Source: MR-S7 sp000400995 (GTDB taxonomy: Bacteria; Pseudomonadota; Gammaproteobacteria; Burkholderiales; Burkholderiaceae_C). From it: DNA of 64,000 nucleotides. The number at the start of each line of letters is the position of its first letter. The stretch's first letter is position 1. Below, one piece after another: positions 57,447 through 64,000 of this stretch. The stretch spans positions 310,001-374,000 of the forward strand of contig NZ_CP152342.1 of the NCBI RefSeq assembly GCF_045291395.1. Reading direction: 5' to 3'. Under the pieces are notes generated by a model, which saw nothing but the letters and a program-made list of their open reading frames with translations, was not told where the DNA came from and ran no database searches. Position numbers and translations under genes: made by a program.

Positions 57447-58651
57447 GGGTGGTCTCCAGGGGCTGATGAAATAGGTGTGGCCGCGTACAGCGCCGCCGCG
57501 CCCAGCAGCGCGGCCAGCAGGCCCAGCGCCGCGGCCTGCGGCCAGTGCGCCGTGGCCTGCGCCAGCCAGGGGCCGAGGCTGGCGCCCACGAACAGCACGA
57601 AGGTGTAGAGCGCCACGGCCAGCCCGCGCACCGGCGTGGCGGCCAGGCCCGCCACGCGGGCGATGAGGCTGGGCACGCTGGTGCCCACGCCCAGCACGAA
57701 CACCACGCTGGCGGCCAGCAGCCCCGGCAGATGGGTGGTGCCCGCCCAGGCGGCCAGCAGCAGCCCGGCGGCGGCCGTGCCCAGGCCCAGCGTGACCCAA
57801 CGCGCCGCACCGATGCGCGCCATGGCGGCAGCCACGGCCAGCGGCGCCAGGAAGGCGGGCAGGGCCACGGCGCGCGCCGCCAGCGGCGTGATGCCCTGCG
57901 CGCGCAGGGCGGCGCCGGCGTGCATGTCCAGCAGCAGGTAGAAGGCCACGAAGCAGAGCAGGAGCAGCAGCGCCGGGCCATAGGCGCGGCGCAGGCGCGC
58001 GTCGGCCAGCAGCGTGCCCATGGCTTGAATGGACGCGCGCAGGGACGGCAGTGCGCGGGCGGTGGCGCGCGCATCGGCGGGCGTGCGCAGCAGTGCGCAG
58101 GCGGTGATGGCGTACACGGCGGCCAGTGGCAGCATGGCCGCGCCCAGGCCCCAGCGGCCTGCCACGGCGCCGCCGTACATCTGTCCCTGCAGCCCGGCGG
58201 ACAGGAAGGCCGTGCTGATCCACGCCACGCCCCAGGTGCGCTGGCGCGGCGTGCCGCGTTCGGACAGGTAGGCGATGGCGGCGGGCGCGAACGCGGCGGC
58301 GGCCAGCCCCTGCAGCGCGCGCCCGGCCAGCAGCAGCGCGCTGGACGGCGCGCAGGCCAGCGCGGCGGTCAGGGGCGCCAGCGCGGCCAGCCCCCAGGCC
58401 ATGACGGCGCGGCGGCCGAGCCGGTCGGACAGCGGGCCGAACAGCAGAAAGCCCGCGGCATAGGCCATGCCGAAGACGCTCACCACCATCCCGGCCGCGC
58501 CGGGCGCGAGGCCGTGGGCGCGCGCCACCTGCGGCAGCACGGGCAGCGGCCAATACAACTGCGACACCACGGCCAGCGCGCACAGGGCCAGCAGGGCGCG
58601 CAGCGGTGTGGAAGGAATGTGGGAGTCCGTAGATGTGTTCATTGCTTTCAT
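57443..58651 (-). CDS. MFS transporter under MarR control
   Basis: A 402-residue twelve-helix major facilitator of the drug-efflux group (YWPLPVLPQVARAHGLAPGAAGMVVSVFGMAYAAGFLLFGPLSDRLGRRAVMAWG; RALQGLAAAAFAPAAIAYLSERGTPRQRTWGVAWISTAFLSAGLQGQ). The first Met (58651) lies inside a 16-bp palindrome identical in pattern to one before the downstream MarR gene; the second Met (58642, MNTSTD) may be the real start. It is followed by an overlapping secreted-protein gene. Confidence 0.9.
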   Translation of the reverse strand: MKAMNTSTDSHIPSTPLRALLALCALAVVSQLYWPLPVLPQVARAHGLAPGAAGMVVSVFGMAYAAGFLLFGPLSDRLGRRAVMAWGLAALAPLTAALACAPSSALLLAGRALQGLAAAAFAPAAIAYLSERGTPRQRTWGVAWISTAFLSAGLQGQMYGGAVAGRWGLGAAMLPLAAVYAITACALLRTPADARATARALPSLRASIQAMGTLLADARLRRAYGPALLLLLCFVAFYLLLDMHAGAALRAQGITPLAARAVALPAFLAPLAVAAAMARIGAARWVTLGLGTAAAGLLLAAWAGTTHLPGLLAASVVFVLGVGTSVPSLIARVAGLAATPVRGLAVALYTFVLFVGASLGPWLAQATAHWPQAAALGLLAALLGAAALYAATPISSAPGDHP

Positions 58652-58665
58652 GTAGTTAACTACAT
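58650..58665. promoter_or_regulatory. MarR-type operator at MFS start
   Basis: ATGTAGTTAACTACAT is a perfect 16-bp palindrome at the MFS start codon. A near-identical site stands before the MarR gene at 59912-59927, so the MarR protein probably represses this pump by blocking its promoter or start. Confidence 0.75.
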
Positions 58666-58684
58666 AAATGGATAAAAAATAGAT

Positions 58685-58733
58685 GAAAATGGCCTGCAGC
58701 GCTTGCTCATAAAGCGCTGGCAGCTATGGTTTC
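58685..58733. repeat. Comamonadaceae intergenic palindromic repeat, copy 9
   Basis: GAAAATGGCCTGCAGCGCTTG, split here as GAAAATGGCCTGCAG then CGCTTG, spacer, AAAGCGCTGGCAGCTATGG. It lies between the MFS promoter and the end of the esterase gene. Confidence 0.82.
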
Positions 58734-58738
58734 AGGAG

Positions 58739-59386
58739 TTACGCCAGCAATCCCGCCTGGCGCAGCCGCTTGGCCAGCCCTTCGGCGAACTGGCGGTAGC
58801 CCTGGGCGTTGGCATGCACCTGGTCGGAGCGCAGGCTGGCGTTGCCCAGCACCTCGGCCCAGCCGCCCTCGTACAGCGGCAGTTGGAGTTCGCCGGCCAG
58901 CTCCGCATAGAGCGGGTGGTCGGTGAGCCGCCCGGTGCTGGCCGCCAGCAAAGAGAACTGCGGCACGGCCACCAGCATCACCTGCGCGCCCGCAGCGGTG
59001 GCGGCGCGGCAGATCGCGCGGATGTTGTCTTTGGCGGCGGCGGCGCTCATCTGGCGCAGGAAGTCGTTGCCGCCGATGCCCACGATGACGAGTTGGGGCC
59101 GGTGCGCCTCCAGCAGCGCGGGCAGCCGCGCCAACGCCTGGGCCGTGGTGTCGCCGGAGACGCCGCCGTTCACCACCTGCCAGCCCGTCAGCGCCTGCAG
59201 CTCGGCGGGATAGGCGGTGGCGGCATCAGCGCCGACGCCCGAGGTCAGCGAATCGCCGAGGGCCAGCACGGTGCTGCCCGTGGCGATGGGCCGTGCCTTG
59301 GGCGCGCGCTTGCCGCAGGCGGCGAGCAGGGCGGTGGCGGGCAGCAGGGCCAGCAGGCGGCGGCGGGGCAGGAAATGGAGATTCAT
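58739..59386 (-). CDS. SGNH/GDSL-type arylesterase lipoprotein (TesA-like)
   Basis: A 215-residue hydrolase with a lipoprotein signal (RRRLLALLPATALLAAC). Block I is VLALGDSLTSGVGA (nucleophile Ser), block II GGVSGDT, block III VIVGIGGNDFLRQ, and block V SDQVHANAQGYRQFAEGLA (Asp-His): the full catalytic set of TesA/thioesterase I-like SGNH hydrolases. It probably acts in the periplasm or on the outer membrane on short esters or lysophospholipids. It follows the MarR gene by 17 bp. Confidence 0.9.
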   Translation of the reverse strand: MNLHFLPRRRLLALLPATALLAACGKRAPKARPIATGSTVLALGDSLTSGVGADAATAYPAELQALTGWQVVNGGVSGDTTAQALARLPALLEAHRPQLVIVGIGGNDFLRQMSAAAAKDNIRAICRAATAAGAQVMLVAVPQFSLLAASTGRLTDHPLYAELAGELQLPLYEGGWAEVLGNASLRSDQVHANAQGYRQFAEGLAKRLRQAGLLA

Positions 59387-59403
59387 GCGTCGCGGTGATG
59401 GAG

Positions 59404-59904
59404 TTAGCGGGACAGGCCGGCTTCGCGCAGCTTGCCCGTGAGGCGCTGGAGCAGCGCGCGTTCCTCGGCGCTGAAGTGCTGCATCAGGTTCGCCACCCAG
59501 GCGTAGTGCGCGGGCAGCGCCTGGGCCAGCAGCGCGTCGCCCGCGGGCGTCAGGTGGATCAGCCACGCGCGTCGGTCCTGCGGGTCGGCCTCGCGCCGGC
59601 ACAGGCCCGCGCCTTCCATGCGGTCAAGGGTGCGCGTCATGGTCTGTGAGGTGACGGCCACGCCCTGCGCCAGCGCGCCCACGCTCAGGCCGGCGGGGTT
59701 GCGCTTGAGCAGCAGCAGCACGAAGAACTGCGACTGCGACAGGCCGCCGTTCTTCGCCAGGTTGGCGTCGAAGGCCGACAGCATCTCGCCCGTGGCCGAT
59801 GCCCAGGCCAGCCAGGCGTGCAGGCCGCCCACGTCGGGGTTGCCATAGGCGGCTCCGAAGGCGGCCAGGGTGTCGTAGCTGGGCAGGTCTTGCAGTTCAA
59901 ACAT
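59404..59904 (-). CDS. MarR-family transcriptional regulator
   Basis: A 166-residue winged-helix repressor. AKNGGLSQSQFFVLLLLKRNPAGLSVGALAQGVAVTSQTMTRTLDRMEGAGLCRREADPQDRRAWLIHLTPAGDALL contains the recognition helix and the DxR wing (DPQDRRA). It is followed by the esterase gene and then the MFS-secreted protein pair. An operator matching that at the MFS start lies just upstream of its own ATG, so autorepression is likely. Confidence 0.93.
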   Translation of the reverse strand: MFELQDLPSYDTLAAFGAAYGNPDVGGLHAWLAWASATGEMLSAFDANLAKNGGLSQSQFFVLLLLKRNPAGLSVGALAQGVAVTSQTMTRTLDRMEGAGLCRREADPQDRRAWLIHLTPAGDALLAQALPAHYAWVANLMQHFSAEERALLQRLTGKLREAGLSR

Positions 59905-59911
59905 GGCTGAA

Positions 59912-59927
59912 ATGTAGTTGGCTACAT
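59912..59927. promoter_or_regulatory. MarR-type operator upstream of marR gene
   Basis: ATGTAGTTGGCTACAT, a near-perfect palindrome differing only in its two central bases from the site at 58650-58665. It sits 8 bp before the MarR ATG, in the gap to the ZIP gene. Confidence 0.75.
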
Positions 59928-59956
59928 ATGATTTGTCAAGTAAGGCGCATGGCGCC

Positions 59957-60847
59957 TCATGCCAGGGCCGTGTCCAGCACCATCATGAGCACAAACCCCA
60001 CCATCAGCCCCGCCGTGGCGAACGATTCGTGGCCCTTGCGGTGCGATTCGGGAATGATTTCGTGGCTGATGACGAACAGCATGGCCCCGGCGGCGAAGCC
60101 CAGCCCCCAGGGCAGCAGCAGCGCCGAATGGCCGACGGCGGCGGCGCCGGCCACCGCGCCCAGCGGCTCGACCAGGCCCGAGGCGATGCCGAGCGCAATG
60201 GCCAGGCCGCGCGTGTAGCCCGCCGCGACCAGTGCCGCGGCGACGACGAAGCCCTCGGGCACGTCCTGGATGGCGATGCCGATCGCCAGCGCATGGGCGC
60301 GCATGCCTTCATTGCCCGCGTAGCCGACGCCGATGGCCAGCCCCTCGGGCAGGTTGTGCAGCGTGATGGCGAAGACGAACAGCCAGGTGCGGCGCAACTG
60401 CCTGGCCTCGGCGCCTTCGCGGCCCTTGATGAAGTGCTCGTGCGGCAGCAGGTGGTCCATGGCCAGCAGCACCAGCGCGCCCATGAGGATGGCGCAGCCC
60501 ACCACGCCGCCCGCGGCCCAGTTGCTGCCGCCGAACAGGGCGGCGCCGCGTGCTGCGTCCAGCCCCGGCAGGATGAGCGAGAACGCGCTGGCGGCCAGCA
60601 TCACGCCCGCGCCGAAGCCGAACAGCGTGTCCTGCACGCGCTCCGAGGGCCGCTGCGCGAGCAGCACGGGCAGCGTGCCGAGGGCCGTGGCCAGCGCGGC
60701 GACCAGGCCGCCGAGCAGCGCGCCCTGCAGCGCGGGCTGCTGCCCCAGCCCCTGCCAGACCAGGGCGCCCAGGGCGGGCAGGCCGGCGGCGCACAGGGCC
60801 AAGCCGGCCAAGGTTTGCATGCGAAGCGGGCGCATGGGTTGCGGCAT
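59957..60847 (-). CDS. ZIP-family metal transporter (GufA-like)
   Basis: A 296-residue inner-membrane transporter with eight or so helices. The metal-binding signatures are FAITLHNLPEGLAIGVGYAGNEG (HNLPEG) in one helix and AIQDVPEGF and SGLVEPLGA in the next. MDHLLPHEHFIKGREG is a His-rich cytoplasmic loop. It starts at the stop of the superoxide dismutase gene (overlap TAATG), which suggests supply of Mn, Fe or Zn to match that enzyme's needs. Confidence 0.92.
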   Translation of the reverse strand: MPQPMRPLRMQTLAGLALCAAGLPALGALVWQGLGQQPALQGALLGGLVAALATALGTLPVLLAQRPSERVQDTLFGFGAGVMLAASAFSLILPGLDAARGAALFGGSNWAAGGVVGCAILMGALVLLAMDHLLPHEHFIKGREGAEARQLRRTWLFVFAITLHNLPEGLAIGVGYAGNEGMRAHALAIGIAIQDVPEGFVVAAALVAAGYTRGLAIALGIASGLVEPLGAVAGAAAVGHSALLLPWGLGFAAGAMLFVISHEIIPESHRKGHESFATAGLMVGFVLMMVLDTALA

Positions 60848-61473
60848 TAGCGGGGTTGTGCGGCTGCGTAGCGCCGGGCCACTTCGGCCCAGTCGATGAC
60901 GTTATAGAACGCCGCGATGTATTCCGGGCGTCGGTTCTGGTACTGCAGGTAGTAGGCGTGTTCCCACACGTCCAGCCCCAGGATGGGCGTGTGGCCCGAG
61001 GCGATGCCGCGCATCAGCGGGCTGTCCTGGTTGGCGCTGCTTTCCACGGCCAGCTTGCCCTGCGGGTTCACCGTGAGCCAGGCCCAGCCGCTGCCGAAGC
61101 GCGAGAGCGCCGCCTGGGTGAACGCGGCCTTGAAGGCGTCGAAACCGCCCAGGTCGGTGTCGATGGCGCGGGCCAGGTCGCTGCCCGGCGCGCCGCCGCC
61201 CTGGGGCGACATGACGCGCCAGAACAGGCTGTGGTTGGCATGCCCGCCGCCGTTGTTGCGCACGGGCGCGCGCAGCTTCTCGGGCAGGGTTTCGACCTGC
61301 GCGACCAGATCCTCCAGCGGCAGGTCGGCGTAGGGCGTGCCTTCGAGCGCTGCGTTGAGGTTGTTCACGTAGGTCTGGTGGTGCTTGGTGTGGTGGATCT
61401 CCATCGTCCGCGCGTCGATGTGGGGTTCCAGCGCGTCGTAGGCATAGGCGAGCGGGGGCAGCGTGTAGGGCAT
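60847..61473 (-). CDS. sodA: Superoxide dismutase, Mn/Fe type
   Basis: A 208-residue cytoplasmic Mn/Fe superoxide dismutase. Metal ligands are in LEPHIDARTMEIHHTKHHQTYVNNLN (His), GGGHANHSLFWRVM (His) and LGLDVWEHAYYLQYQNRRPEYI (Asp, His). SRFGSGWAWLTVN and SSANQDSPL resemble Mn-type SodA more than Fe-type SodB. It lies between the DUF2325 gene (14 bp upstream) and a ZIP transporter, probably one operon. Confidence 0.94.
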   Translation of the reverse strand: MPYTLPPLAYAYDALEPHIDARTMEIHHTKHHQTYVNNLNAALEGTPYADLPLEDLVAQVETLPEKLRAPVRNNGGGHANHSLFWRVMSPQGGGAPGSDLARAIDTDLGGFDAFKAAFTQAALSRFGSGWAWLTVNPQGKLAVESSANQDSPLMRGIASGHTPILGLDVWEHAYYLQYQNRRPEYIAAFYNVIDWAEVARRYAAAQPR

Positions 61474-61487
61474 GGCGGTGTGGTCCG

Positions 61488-62080
61488 TCAGGGAGAGGGA
61501 AGGGGAGCGAGGCGCTCGGCCTCGCCGTCGGGATGGAGGCGCACGATGCGCAGCGCGCCGGGCTGTTCCACCAGCACGCAAGCCTTGCCGGTGCGCTTGC
61601 AGTGGTCTTCCACGCGCCAGAAGTGGCCGTGGCTCACGCAGCCGGTCTGGCAGATCACCAGGTCGGCGCAGCGCAGGCTGTGTTCGAGCCGCTCGGTGTC
61701 GGCATCCGCGGGCGGGGGCGGCGGGTCCGGGGCCAGGTCCAGGCCCAGCTCGGGCCAGTCGGCGACGGCAGCACGCAGCCGCTGGTGGTCTTCGCGCTCC
61801 CAGGCCAGGGCGCTGCACAGCACGACGGCCTGTGCGCGCAGGCGCATGAGCTGCTCCTGCAGCCGGGCGATCTCCGGGCCTGGGCGCCGGCCTGCTCCGA
61901 GCAGCGCCGCTGCAGCGCGCCGTACTGGCGCAGCAGCACGCCATGTTCCGGCACCAGGTGGTCGATGTCTTCTTCAAGGTATGGCACGGCGCAGCGGCTC
62001 CCTGTCAGGCGGGCTTGCGAAAGAAGCTCTCGTGCTCGTGAAAAAAGTGCCTGGCTAAATGGCGAACCGGTGGCTGGCAA
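61488..62080 (-). pseudogene. DUF2325 domain protein, frameshifted
   Basis: The N-terminal part (ARELLSQARLTGSRCAVPYLEEDIDHLVPEHGVLLRQYGALQRRCSEQAGAQAR) and the C-terminal part (EIARLQEQLMRLRAQAVVLCSALAWERED...CADLVICQTGCVSHGHFWRVEDHCKRTGKACVLVEQ) are in different frames. One G is missing near 61874-61875 (CC on the plus strand where CCC restores the frame). The DUF2325 core with its cysteines (ICQTGC, HCKRTGKAC) is intact in the second frame. The start may be 62080 or a GTG at 61987. It heads an operon with sodA and the ZIP gene. Confidence 0.8.
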
Positions 62081-62183
62081 AAAGCGGTCAACAGGCCGGG
62101 TTGAGCGACCCGTTGACTACCCCACGATGAGAGCCTTGCTGCAACGGCGGGCGTTGCAGCCTGGGGCGAATCATAAACTGAAA

Positions 62184-62198
62184 TGCGAATGATTCTTG
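62184..62198. promoter_or_regulatory. Candidate Fur box
   Basis: TGCGAAT-G-ATTCTTG resembles the 7-1-7 Fur site TGAGAATnATTCTCA: the inner GAATnATTC is exact, the outer bases less so. It is in the divergent region between DUF2325-sodA-ZIP (minus) and the LysE gene (plus). Iron control of sodA and a metal transporter would make sense. Confidence 0.45.
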
Positions 62199-62296
62199 AT
62201 AACTTTCAAAAAGAAAGGCTAATCCGGCTGCCAGCGTGCGCGGCGTGCAATTGCGTTCAATACAGCCCGCGCGCTGCGCGCCAGACTGCGGCCGCC

Positions 62297-62914
62297 ATGA
62301 CATCCCTGATTTCCTCCCTGCTGGCCATGGCCGGCTTCGCTCTCGTGGGCGCCATCACCCCCGGCCCCGTCAACGTGCTGGCGCTGCGCCACGGCAGCCA
62401 GGCGCGGCGGCGCGTGGCGCTGTTGTTCGTGCTGGGCGCCAGCGCCAGCTACGCGGCCGTGGTGGGGTGCATGGGGCTGGGCGCGCGGCAGGCGGCGGCG
62501 CTCGCGCCAGGGCTGGCGCCGGTGGCGCAGTGGCTGTGCTCGGCCTACCTGCTGTGGCTGGCGTGGCGCATCGCGGGCGCGCCCGTGGGGACGATGGAGG
62601 CGCAGGCGCACGGCGCCGCAGGGCCCTGGCGCGCATTCGCGCAAGGCGCGGCGGTGCAGGCACTCAATCCCAAGGCGTGGCTGGTGGCGCTGTCGGGCGT
62701 GGGGCTGTTCGTGCTGCCCCATGGCGCGGCGCAGGGCAGCGCGCTGGCATGGTTCTGCGCGGTCTCGCTGGCGGCATGCCTGCTGGGCGTGGGCTGCTGG
62801 GCCGTGGCGGGGCGGGCGCTGGCGCGCTGGCTGGGCACGGATGCGCGCCAGCGGCTGTTCCACCGGGGACTGGCGCTGCTGCTGGTGGCGAGCGTGGCCG
62901 CTATGCTGGCGTGA
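62297..62914 (+). CDS. LysE-family exporter
   Basis: A 205-residue six-helix membrane protein. ALVGAITPGPVNVLALRHGSQARRRVALLFVLGASASYAAVV is the LysE/RhtB signature, and AVQALNPKAWLVALSGVGLF the second conserved segment. Its stop overlaps the ATG of the following AraC gene (TGATG), so the two are coupled. The AraC protein may control export of whatever metabolite this handles. Confidence 0.9.
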   Translation: MTSLISSLLAMAGFALVGAITPGPVNVLALRHGSQARRRVALLFVLGASASYAAVVGCMGLGARQAAALAPGLAPVAQWLCSAYLLWLAWRIAGAPVGTMEAQAHGAAGPWRAFAQGAAVQALNPKAWLVALSGVGLFVLPHGAAQGSALAWFCAVSLAACLLGVGCWAVAGRALARWLGTDARQRLFHRGLALLLVASVAAMLA

Positions 62915-63714
62915 TGACCACCACCTTCCACCGCCACCCGGATGCGCCGTGGGCGGAGCTGCGCGAAAGCCGCGCCTCTCCCCACTGCTACCGCCTGCAC
63001 ATGCACGCGGAATACTCCATCGGCATCGTCGATGCGGGCACGGCCGTCTTCCACCACGCGGGCGGGCCCGAGCGCGTGGCGGCGGGCTGCGTGGTGCTGA
63101 TCGAGCCAGGCGTCTGGCACGCTTGCAATCCGGACGACGGCGCGCCGTGGTCGTACCGCATGCTGTTCGTGCAGGCCGACTGGCTGCATGCGCAGCTGAG
63201 CGTGGCGGCGCTGCGCTTTCCCGCGCGCCTGCTGCGCGATGCGGGCACCGCGCGGGCGGCAGACGCGCTGTGCCGGCCGCTGCATGGGGCGGCGCTGGCC
63301 GGCTTCGCCGACGGCCTGCTGCGGCTGGCGCATCGCCATGGCGCGCCCGCGCAGCCCCTGGAGCGCACGCCGCATGCCGATGCGGTGGCCGGCGCGCTGC
63401 ACTGCCTGCACGCGCAGCCGCAATCGGCCCCCAGCGTGCAGGCGCTGGCCCAGGCCTGCGGGATGAGCGCGCCGCGCTTCATCCGCTGCTTCAAGGCCGC
63501 GACGGGGGTGACGCCGGGCGTCTACCGGCTGAACCTGCGCCTGAACGGCGCGCGCCGCCTGCTGGCGCAGGGCGCGGCGCTGGCCGACGCGGCGCACGCG
63601 ATGGGCTTTGCCGACCAGGCCCACCTGCAGCGCGCCTTCAAGGCGCACCATGCGCTGACGCCGGGGCGTTATGCGTGGCGCAATGCTCCTGAAATGGGAG
63701 CTGCAAGCGCTTGA
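62914..63714 (+). CDS. AraC-family transcriptional regulator
   Basis: A 266-residue regulator with an N-terminal cupin sensor (HMHAEYSIGIVDAGTAVFHHAGGPERVAAGCVVLIEPGVWHACNPDDG) and a C-terminal AraC DNA-binding domain (SVQALAQACGMSAPRFIRCFKAATGVTPGVYRLNLRLNGARRLLAQGAALADAAHAMGFADQAHLQRAFKAHHALTPGRYAW). It is translationally coupled to the LysE exporter gene. Its last residues (PEMGAASA) and stop are encoded in an intergenic repeat. Confidence 0.92.
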   Translation: MTTTFHRHPDAPWAELRESRASPHCYRLHMHAEYSIGIVDAGTAVFHHAGGPERVAAGCVVLIEPGVWHACNPDDGAPWSYRMLFVQADWLHAQLSVAALRFPARLLRDAGTARAADALCRPLHGAALAGFADGLLRLAHRHGAPAQPLERTPHADAVAGALHCLHAQPQSAPSVQALAQACGMSAPRFIRCFKAATGVTPGVYRLNLRLNGARRLLAQGAALADAAHAMGFADQAHLQRAFKAHHALTPGRYAWRNAPEMGAASA

Positions 63715-63746
63715 TGGACAAGCGCTGGAGCCTGTTTCGGCTGTGA
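63697..63746. repeat. Comamonadaceae intergenic palindromic repeat, copy 10 (ends araC gene)
   Basis: GGGAGCTGCAAGCGCTTG, spacer, AAGCGCTGGAGCCTGTTTCGGCTGTGA. The stop codon of the AraC gene (63712-63714) lies in the left arm. It separates that gene from the converging metG. Confidence 0.82.
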
Positions 63747-63750
63747 TACG

Positions 63751-64000
63751 TCAGTGGATGCGCATGCCCGGCTGCGCGCCCGGGAAGGGCTCCAGCACGT
63801 AGATGCCGGGGTGCGCCTTCTCGTCCGCATGGCTGGCGGCGAGCACCATGCCCTCGGAGATGCCGAACTTCATCTTGCGCGGCGCGAGGTTGGCGACCAG
63901 CACGGTGAGCTTGCCTTCGAGCTGCGCGGGTTGGTACATGCTGGCGATGCCGGAGAACACGTTGCGCGTCTGCCCCTCGCCCGCGTCGAGCGTCAGGCGA
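63751..64000 (-). CDS. metG: Methionyl-tRNA synthetase, C-terminal tRNA-binding domain (partial)
   Basis: The last 82 or so codons of a larger gene that runs past the window edge: LTLDAGEGQTRNVFSGIASMYQPAQLEGKLTVLVANLAPRKMKFGISEGMVLAASHADEKAHPGIYVLEPFPGAQPGMRIH. This is the EMAP/Trbp111-like OB fold that MetG carries at its C-terminus to hold tRNA. The catalytic domain is outside the window, so a free-standing tRNA-binding protein cannot be fully ruled out, but the GGAR-type ending (PGAQPGMRIH) is typical of MetG. Confidence 0.88.
   Translation of the reverse strand, partial: RLTLDAGEGQTRNVFSGIASMYQPAQLEGKLTVLVANLAPRKMKFGISEGMVLAASHADEKAHPGIYVLEPFPGAQPGMRIH

Noticed and set aside
1..64000. 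CRISPR arrays, tRNA or rRNA genes, prophage or restriction systems
   Set aside because: No regularly spaced repeats, tRNA-like CCA-ended cloverleafs, rRNA segments or phage/restriction proteins were seen. The ten dispersed palindromes are not regularly spaced.

Overview
This window looks like chromosome from a high-GC betaproteobacterium of the family Comamonadaceae (Acidovorax / Alicycliphilus / Diaphorobacter-like). The reasons are the gene order gpmA-ctpA-moeB facing rhodanese-grxC-secB-gpsA, the close nadC-nadA / nadB and panB-panC genes, the OmpC-like porin, the Bug-type solute-binding protein, and ten copies of a short intergenic repeat built around GCGCTTG...AAGCGCTGG. Species cannot be fixed from the sequence alone. 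No rRNA, tRNA or CRISPR array was seen, and no stretch over 300 bases lacks a gene or mobile element.

Layout. 1-6.0 kb: the end of coaD, a zinc peptidase, then a run of small stress/envelope genes (BON lipoprotein, ferritin-like protein, YqjD-like and DUF1328 membrane proteins) beside a CHASE3 histidine kinase, a LuxR-type response regulator and a lone receiver. 6.1-11.7 kb: housekeeping (moeB, ctpA, gpmA, rhodanese, grxC, secB, gpsA). 11.8-23.2 kb: cofactor synthesis (panC, panB, nadC, nadA, a pabB-pabC fusion, nadB), a porin, scpA, a BamE-like lipoprotein and a YitT protein. 23.2-29.7 kb: a possible hydroxy-acid/keto-acid catabolic cluster (ThDP enzyme, FMN hydroxy-acid oxidase, BASS symporter, FAD dehydrogenase) facing an AraC regulator. 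29.8-33.8 kb: tautomerase/LysR pair, then a TetR gene facing an MFS pump and siderophore-interacting protein.

33.8-38.5 kb: an inorganic sulfur operon (monohaem cytochrome c, two flavocytochrome-c-type flavoproteins, a YeeE/YedE thiosulfate-type transporter, soxY, soxZ) without soxAX, soxB or soxCD beside it. 38.7-42.9 kb: LysR facing two Cys-nucleophile hydrolases, an NmrA-like reductase and a GNAT. 42.9-44.0 kb: an 842-bp IS5-family element abutting a 266-bp MITE-like element that has replaced the 3' end of pdxY. 43.9-48.4 kb: a vitamin B6 locus (pdxY, yggS, BenE-family transporter, divergent MocR/PdxR-type regulator). 48.5-64 kb: a PH-domain protein, a dCache-GGDEF-EAL protein, LysE exporters, a GntR/HpaI-aldolase/Bug cluster, a MarR-controlled MFS pump, a sodA-ZIP-DUF2325 operon with a Fur-like box, an AraC gene and the 3' end of metG.

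Five coding sequences (kinase, rhodanese, IS transposase, HpaI aldolase, DUF2325 protein) carry six single-base indels, mostly in short homopolymer runs. This pattern fits sequencing or assembly error at least as well as true gene decay. The most interesting leads are the BenE-family protein as a possible vitamin B6 transporter, the reduced Sox/FCSD sulfur module with altered key residues, the MITE inside pdxY, and the shared MarR operators.
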